DNA from: Ophryocystis elektroscirrha
Lineage: Eukaryota; Apicomplexa; Conoidasida; Neogregarinorida; Ophryocystidae
Assembly: GCA_030141585.1 (NCBI GenBank)
Contig: JAQIFP010000002.1
Span: 62,001-126,000, forward strand
DNA: 64,000 nt
Direction: 5' to 3'
Shown here: positions 57,578-64,000 of the stretch, piece after piece
Layout of the letters: each line of letters begins with the position of its first letter
Position numbering within the stretch: position 1 is the stretch's first letter
Notes under the pieces: generated by a model
Told to the model about the DNA's origin: nothing
The model's input: only the letters and a program-made list of their open reading frames with translations
Database searches by the model: none
Program-made: the position numbers and the translations under genes

Positions 57578-57820
57578 CTTCCCATTCTGAGGACAATAAT
57601 AATTTATTAGTCAGACACATACAAAATCGTAATAAGTTTGATTTATAGTTGACATTTGTGAATTTAACTGACTAGTATATATTAAAATAAAGTGCAAATT
57701 GGGTTTTATGGATTATCAGTTGCTACAATTACAAGATCTTTTATTTTACTTGAACATGTTTTAAAGGATATTTGCATAATTGAAACACGTACAAGAGAAC
57801 ATAACACAAAAATGGCGACT

Positions 57821-58431
57821 CTAATAAATTAATTTTTTTGTTTCATCGTTACTTCTCATTAATTGTCTAGCTTCAATAGGATTTTCAAAAGTCAGGTATT
57901 GAATGTAAAGTATCAATTTTACAAGTTGATCTGTAGTAAAATTTTTGTTGAACTGGCGAATTTCAAAATCATTGCATTCTAAGATTTCTTTATGAAAACC
58001 TTAGAAATTTAATATATTTTTTCATATATGAAGTACTTTTATGATTAAACATTTTCGCTAATGGCAAAGAAGCAATTGCTTTATGGGTATCTAATAATCT
58101 TGTTTGTTTTGCAGAACAAAAATCAACCCTTAGGTTTCTGCCTTTGTTTAAACATAAAAATTTAATGAATTTACCTTCATAGAAAACACCATTCAATTGC
58201 TTCACAGCCAAAATGCAACTTTTTATATGCTCATATTCGCAAAAAGCAAAGCCTTTAGAATGACCACTACTTTCATCACATTTAATACTGTAGATATAAA
58301 AAAACTTTGCTAAAGATATACCATAAACTGACTACACGGCCGGCTTGAGAAAGTATAGTTTTAAGTGCTTCTTCAGTAGTTTCGTAAGGAATATTCCCAA
58401 CCCAAACCTGATGATCTGGATTATGTATCAT
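57821..58431 (-). CDS. CSTF2: Cleavage stimulation factor subunit 2 (CstF-64)
   Basis: Starts MIHNPDHQVWVGNIPYETTE, then 'ALKTILSQAGRVVSLR' and, across small introns, 'KGFAFCEYEHIKSCILAVKQ' and LNGVFYEGRNLRVD. This is an RRM closest to CSTF2/CstF-64 (VGNIPYEATEEQL, GFCEY, LNGxxxxGRxLRVD). A hinge-like part follows ('IRQFNKNFTTDQLVKLILYI', 'NPIEARQLMRSNDE'), ending at 57821. It binds the GU-rich element during mRNA 3'-end formation. The protein is short (about 170 residues) and lacks the Pro/Gly- and MEARA-rich C-terminal part of animal CstF-64. It may be a reduced form. Confidence 0.68.
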
Positions 58432-58730
58432 CCAATACTAATCTAAATTAATTGAGTTAATTTTTAGACTAAAAATATATTAGAGTATTTACAGAACAAT
58501 ATTTAAATATTTAGTCATACTTTTAATTTTATGCATTTTATATAAATAATTGAATAATGGATTCAAAAATTTGTATTTACCTTTAATATCGTCTATTAGT
58601 TAAAATGCATTCTCAAAAATAATTTTTTAATGAATTCTTTCATTAAACTATAAAATAATTTTTTTTAAGAGGAATCTATGTAATTTTTTTCAAAGATAAT
58701 TTCGATGCGTATACAATAGGTTTGTATATC

Positions 58731-60575
58731 ATGAATGAAAATCTTCCATTTATTGAAAAAGCGTTAAAAGTTACAAAATCAAAAGGCGGTCTGATAGCCA
58801 ATAACATGCTATCATCTAAGCTAAGACCACAAACTGATCCCAGGTTCCATAGTATGAACTTTTCGGAACCTGCAACCCAGAAATTAAACGCCCGGTACAA
58901 TTCAGTTGTTCCAAGAGTTCGTTTTCATGGATCTGTGGCAAAAAATTCTTTCAAAGATTGTACTGCCTCAAACCAAGACCTTATTGAAAAACGACCAGAA
59001 TACCGGCACTCAAATACTATGCCGTATAATTTAAATTCTGCTGGTGTAATTCATAGGAACAAAATGAACTTTGATTGTGAGTTGTATGATAGCACTTTGT
59101 CAAAAGATTTTAAATCGCATCTCCAATTGGCTCGTTCTTTGAACCCAGAGTTAGATTCATACAGAGTATGCAATAATTCAACTTAGCTATTCACGCTTAT
59201 TTTATATTATTCTTTACTCAGATGGAAGATATTATAAATACCAGTAAAGAGAGTTTGAGTTCCGTCTCTTCAAAATCATCTACAGATGACTTTCTGAAGC
59301 TAAAAATGCGTTATAAGAAGTTGAAAAAAAAAGTTACCAAACAAAAAAGGCTGATATCTTTAATTCAAGCTGAATATATCGAATTATGTAAACACGCAGT
59401 GAGTAAATTTACATATATAGTGAGAAATTTAACGCAAGTTTGAAACATTTTCTACATATCAAACTCATTTACACCTCTAGAAATGTATAGTTAATTAGGG
59501 TTAAATTGTGAAAATATAAATTAACTTAGCTTTATAACACAATTTAATTGAACGAGATACAAAGTATGTCAATTGTACTTTCCAGAATATTCGTATTACT
59601 ACTTATTTAACTAAATAAATTTTTTTTTTCTAGGAGTCCACTCAAGAAGATCATTATAAATTGGAAACTGTTTTGAGAAAAACGATAGCAGACTATGCAA
59701 GGACTATAACGAAGTTACGTCATGAGTATGAATTAGAGCCTAAGTCTAATTGCTCTGATGAAACTTCAACACTTAAAGCTTGCAATGCTCAAATGGTGAG
59801 CGCTTTTTCTGTTATGCAGTCAATTTCTAATAAGAAAAACGCCACCGCATCTCGCTCATCTCCACCAAAATACTCGCGGTCAGATTCGATGCCTCGAATG
59901 TCAAATACCCGAAATGTACTTGATTAATTCATATTTAACTATTTATAGCAAACCAATCGTAAATTTGAAACTTTATTATGTTCAAATTATAGTAACCTCG
60001 AAAGTCCCATTCAAGAATCGTTGAATGATTCAAGTAAAAGTAGTTTAAAATATCTATTACTTGTTTATAATATTTACTAAGCTAGCACCTTTTCCATGCA
60101 GATGGAGTATTATCAACTACTTTTCGAAAATCACTATCTAAAATGTCACCACGTATCGCATACTTGATAACACAAAAAATAACAGAAGCTATTAAATCTG
60201 TTCTGACGACTTATCAACCAGGTATTTCATGTTGAAATTTAGAAAGAACGTATTGATTATATATATTTTGAGCGTTGTTACCTTTTAGAAGAAAAATTGT
60301 ATAATTTTACTATAGAAAGCCCAACTTCGCCTTCAAGCGTTTTAAATAGTAAAATCAAATTGCTAAATTATAAAAAGATTATAGATGGAAACTATTTTTC
60401 AAATAGTCAATCAATAAGAAAACTGTCATACAGCAGAAAGCAAAGAATAAAATCTCAACAATCCGCTATTGGAGATGATGAGCTTTGTGACATACTGCAT
60501 AATATTCGAGCGTTAAGCCCAACTACAGTTCGCGCTTTAAGCAATTTACTTCACAACCATCCTTTGGTTGATTGA
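58731..60575 (+). CDS. Coiled-coil protein, unknown function
   Basis: Exon 1 starts MNENLPFIEKALKVTKSKGG and is rich in Ser, Asn and Arg. Next exons carry helices: 'MRYKKLKKKVTKQKRLISLI' and 'TVLRKTIADYARTITKLRHE', then a Ser-rich stretch with 'RSDSMPRMSNTRN', 'SPRIAYLITQKITEAIKSVL' and an ending 'LSPTTVRALSNLLHNHPLVD'. Introns are GT...AG and in phase. About 490 residues. No family was recognised; a cytoskeletal or basal-body component is possible from its coiled coils alone. Confidence 0.5.
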
Positions 60576-60833
60576 AATTTCAATAAAGCGTCCTAATTGA
60601 AAATTCTCACAGAACTTCTTTTATAACTAATGATTCCAAAAACACGTTTCTTGGACCAGAATCATTGATGTAAACAATTTGACAGACCCATTGTGAAACA
60701 TTTATATTTGATTGGCCCTATAAAAATAAGTTTTAAAAATTGAAGTATTTGTGTAAATTTTTTATATCTATGTAAACATATATAAAAATATATCTTCATT
60801 TTTAAAATCTGAAAGTCAAATTCTAACTTTAAA

Positions 60834-62454
60834 TCATTTTAGCGTATGCATTTGTTTGATATATATTTTTACCTCTATCGGCTTTTCGTGGATGAAAGAC
60901 ACTAAGTATCTTGTTATTTTCTCTTGGAAAGCCATAGAAACCCAATGAGTATGTTTTACTATCTCCGACTCAAATTCGTAAAAAGGGTTGCATGATATAC
61001 CAACTCCTATGAAATTTTTGAAATTGGGCTTTTCAGGTTGCAATTCTATTTTTGTATAATTATAATCAAAAGTTATTGAGTCATCCTTATCATTGCTTGT
61101 TAAAAAGAATGCTGTAAACGAAAGTTTTCCCGACACGCGAAATTTACAGCCGCTCCTAATATTTAAAATTTTATATTTGCGCGCAATATTTCACACCAAA
61201 AATATAAATTATTTTGCATTTGACTATCCTTTTGTATAACTATAGTCGATATTGTTTTATGTTTATTACTCAGTTTTTTCCTGACATTTAAATTATATGA
61301 GATATATATTTACAGCATGTAATTTTCAGGAAGTTTATCTGAATTCCAAGAATAAGGATTTTCATAGTTAAAATCCAAAACCAATTTATGAACTGAATAT
61401 TGAAAGTATTGAGTTAGCGAGACTACCTCTTTTCCATAAATCTTTATTTTTTTCAACATAAAGTGAAGTCAAATGATTAACAGGATACTTCACATATGCT
61501 TCTGGTTTCAGTATCTCGGCATTTTGAATCCTAAAGCAAAATATAATGAACATACATTGCAATAAATAAATATAAAATAAATACATAAATATAAAATAAA
61601 TATATAAATATAATCGAGTTGTCTATTTTGAGCTTGCTTGTATTACTAATTTGTATAACATTCAAGCTTACAAGATATATGTAGGTTCTAAAGCAAGATA
61701 GTAGAGAAAGTAGAAGTTTGATACGATTAAACCAAGCATATTAAAAAATCCCCACTAAGTAATAACTATATTTATCATTATTTAAACCATTCTTGTCCGT
61801 TTCATTTCTTTGGGAGTCATTAAAAAAAATACAGTTCCTGAAAATAATATAAGTTCTTCAAAGCAATTTAAACGTAAGTATGTATATATATGTATGCATA
61901 TATATATGCAGATTTGAAATAATTATAGATAATTGCGCACCTAAAGCAAATGATGAAGGGCCTATAAGTATTCCTCCAAAAAAAAGAATTTGCTGGTGGG
62001 ATGGATCGTCAAGAATCTCTGAGTCAGGAGGAAAAAAAAGATCAAGCAAAAAATCTTTCCATTGCACTGCGTAGACCCATAAAAAATTTTGGCAGTCTTG
62101 CAATCTATTTTTAATGTAATTATGTGTTACACATAAGATTCTTTGAATACAGTTGTAAATCAAATTAAGTTTGATTCTTATATAACAGAGCACAGATTTA
62201 AGAGTGGAAGATGTGTCAGACTCAAATATGTTGGTATCACTTTGCTGATCTATGTTAAAATCTACATTAACATCATCATCTCCTGGAATTTCTGAACCAA
62301 TATTATTCTCCAACGATACTGTATTTGGAATTTCAGCATATGAACTAGGTTGTTGACCACTTGTTAGTTCAACATTTCCTAAATTTAACTCTGACGTATT
62401 TGAATTAAAAGTATTTGAAAGCTTCAATTTAACAAAATTTGCTATTTTTTTCAT
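60834..62454 (-). CDS. Two-span membrane protein with an exposed C-terminal domain, unknown
   Basis: Starts MKKIANFVKLKLSNTFNSNT (ATG 62452-62454), followed by an acidic region, a helical part, then a first span 'QILFFGGILIGPSSFALG' continued across an intron by TVFFLMTPKEMKRTRM. A 33-nt intron (61755-61787) joins WGFFNMLGLIVSNFYFLYYL, the second span. Then a beta-like domain: 'EILKPEAYVKYPVNHLTSLY', a 34-nt intron (61393-61426), 'VHKLVLDFNYENPYSWNSDK', and 'SGCKFRVSGKLSFTAFFLTS' to 60834. Every junction is in phase. The spans recall SFT2/GOT1, and the C-terminal domain vaguely recalls COA1-type mitochondrial proteins, but neither is convincing. Confidence 0.45.
61555..61612 (+). repeat. AT-rich simple repeat inside an intron
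   Basis: Runs of aataaata and tataaataca-like units form a low-complexity stretch inside an intron of the membrane-protein gene. It has no coding or regulatory signal that I can support. Confidence 0.6.
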
Positions 62455-63087
62455 GGCTCCTATCAAATTTAATTGTAAAGCAATGATTAGCTTAAATTTA
62501 TTAAAATTTAATTATTAACAAAGCACGACATCTCTGTAATATGAATTTACTGAACTTATATAATGTGAACGAAAAAAAATAATCACAGCAAAATCTTAAA
62601 TAGTAATGTATTTAATAAAAGCTCAATTTTTACTGAATTATCAAGATACGTTTTACAAATTATAAGACAAGAAAAAGTTAATTTGTTAGATTCAATATTG
62701 ATAGGGTTTTTGTGTTTATTTAATTAAATCAAAATGATGTTCCAAAAAGTTCTTTGCAGAAAAGAAAAGATATTTAAACCAATGGCAATATTAAAATAAA
62801 GTAATCATTTTATTTTATGTAATAGTACTTTTCCTACAATTAATCGTCTTATAAGAATTTGTGAGTGTGAAGTAATTAAAAATATAGAAATTAATAAAAA
62901 CCAAAAAAATTCATGTTTACCAATACATATACACATAAAAAAATATTTATGACGTACACTGAAAAAAAGTTTTGTGTACTAAGTAGAAATACTACATTGG
63001 AATCTCGTTTAAAGGGCACATTTAATAAAATTATTTATAAGCTTGAAACTTTCTGAAGCAACAAGAAGAATCGGTTTAAGAGACAGT
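62455..63087. other. Intergenic region left of the Asn-rich gene
   Basis: AT-rich, with several T and A runs and no coding frame. Both flanking genes run leftward, so it holds a promoter and a 3' untranslated region. No other signal was recognised. Confidence 0.45.
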
Positions 63088-64000
63088 TTAAAGTAATCGA
63101 CTCACTGATGTTTTTCGGAGACAAATAGCAGCATGAATGCTTGCAGAATAAATACTTTGTTGAGTCATTTGTTTTAAAAACATATTTGGAGATATAAGAT
63201 CGTTTTTAGATACGAGTGACTGAAGATTAGTATGTTTTGTAGCTTGAGAGTTGCGACTATTAGGATTTGAAGAAATAGAATTATTATTTTTGTTGTTACT
63301 TTGGTTTGAAGTACTGTTACAGATTCTACTATCAAATTGTTTTTCAGTGCTAAGGTTTGAATAATCGGCATTTTTATCATCGTCTTCATCATCAAAATTT
63401 TTGTCTGACTGATTACGATTAAAGTTGATACTAGACAATCTGGTAAAATGTTTTCCACTGTCTTGATTTTCTTCTGTATCAGATTCATTCTTTTTATCTT
63501 CAAAATCATCAAATCTCCATAAAACCGAGTCCAAATCTTTGTCGGTTTTATTTTTGTAAAAAAACATTTTTGCTTCATTTTCAAGATTATTTGTCGAGTT
63601 TTCGTTCATTTCTTTAGAGGGTACATGAGCAGCTAAAAAGTTAGGTTTGATGTCAAAACGGCTTTTATTTTGATTATTAAAAGATAAAACAGGATGATCT
63701 ATAAATTGTAAAGTTGAAGGTTGCTGATACTCCAATTCATTTTTGCGATTTTCAATTTCAGGATTCTCTCTATTTTCTTTCGATAAAGGTAAGTTTGAAT
63801 GAGCTTTATTAGAAATATTGTTTATTGGGTTTTCAGCAGTCCTTCTAGCATGAGAAGTATCCATACAATCACTATATTTCATTACTGTTGGAGAAGTTTT
63901 ATTAACGGAAACATGAAAACTATTTGGCAGAGGGCTTGGAGAACGACTGTAACTTGTAGGATCCATTTGGTGTAGTTGAAGGTGTTTTTCATATGTAGGA
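63088..64000 (-). CDS. Asn/Ser-rich protein (may run off the right edge), unknown function
   Basis: One open exon. It contains MDPTSYSRSPSPLPNSFHVS with an Ser-Pro rich start, long Asn/Ser/Asp-rich segments ('DDEDDDKNADYSN', 'NQSNNKNNNSISSNPNSRNS'), and a helical end 'FLKQMTQQSIYSASIHAAIC'. It looks disordered, like many parasite regulatory proteins with Asn runs. The frame stays open upstream of the Met to the window edge (KHLQLHQ before it), so the first exon may begin outside. No domain was recognised; the SPSP cluster suggests phosphorylation sites. Confidence 0.5.
   Translation of the reverse strand, partial: PTYEKHLQLHQMDPTSYSRSPSPLPNSFHVSVNKTSPTVMKYSDCMDTSHARRTAENPINNISNKAHSNLPLSKENRENPEIENRKNELEYQQPSTLQFIDHPVLSFNNQNKSRFDIKPNFLAAHVPSKEMNENSTNNLENEAKMFFYKNKTDKDLDSVLWRFDDFEDKKNESDTEENQDSGKHFTRLSSINFNRNQSDKNFDDEDDDKNADYSNLSTEKQFDSRICNSTSNQSNNKNNNSISSNPNSRNSQATKHTNLQSLVSKNDLISPNMFLKQMTQQSIYSASIHAAICLRKTSVSRLL

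Overview
This window is an AT-rich, gene-dense piece of a eukaryotic nuclear genome. It holds about 38 protein-coding genes in 64 kb, most of them split by very small introns. Splice signals are GT...AG, the code is standard (TAA, TAG and TGA all end recognisable proteins), and the introns I could place exactly are mostly 29-37 nt, with 31 nt the commonest length. GAPDH has the [15 protein letters not shown] segment that I remember as typical of apicomplexan GAPDH. With the M1 aminopeptidase and the AT bias this points to an apicomplexan or close alveolate relative; I cannot name the genus. No rRNA, tRNA, transposon or CRISPR array was recognised.

Layout. 1-7.4 kb: N-terminus of an actin-like protein (-), then four (+) genes: CWF19-like, PP4R2, biotin-protein ligase and the repair nuclease FAN1. 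7.6-15 kb: WDR44-like (-) with a KDLDTV repeat, an L-type (ERGIC-53-like) lectin (-), uracil-DNA glycosylase (+), a ribosomal L1-domain protein of the UTP30/RSL1D1 type (-). 15-19.6 kb: IPI3/WDR18 (+), a coiled-coil protein (+), TRM10 (+), a small Cys-rich-start protein (-). 20-32.6 kb: a long protein with about 20 ETPEETIV repeats (+), glycerol-3-phosphate dehydrogenase (+), a multi-span membrane protein (+), an unknown (-), a small Lys-rich protein (+), a myristoylatable TLDc protein (-), AK6 (-). 32.9-49 kb: SEC61 alpha (+), VPS53 (+), GAPDH (-), eL22 (+), TBP (-), SPT4 (+), a syntaxin-5-like SNARE (-), a choline-transporter-like protein (+), ribosomal P0 (-), POP5 (+). 49-64 kb: M1 aminopeptidase (-), GPI transamidase PIG-T (-), a two-RRM protein (-), a small unknown (-), CSTF2 (-), a coiled-coil protein (+), a membrane protein (-), and an Asn-rich protein at the right edge (-).

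Most genes are housekeeping: transcription (TBP, SPT4, PP4R2), RNA processing (CWF19, CSTF2, POP5, TRM10), ribosome biogenesis (IPI3, UTP30-like, AK6, eL22, P0), secretion (SEC61, lectin, syntaxin, VPS53, PIG-T), DNA repair (FAN1, UNG) and metabolism. Neighbouring genes often point in opposite directions, so short bidirectional promoters (about 180-610 bp) alternate with very tight convergent 3' ends (down to 11 nt). The least ordinary parts are the uniform tiny introns, the two repeat-bearing proteins, the divergent pair of Cys-tipped proteins at 19-23.4 kb, a FAN1 nuclease, and a TBP with a long insertion. I did not find a convincing new multi-gene system.
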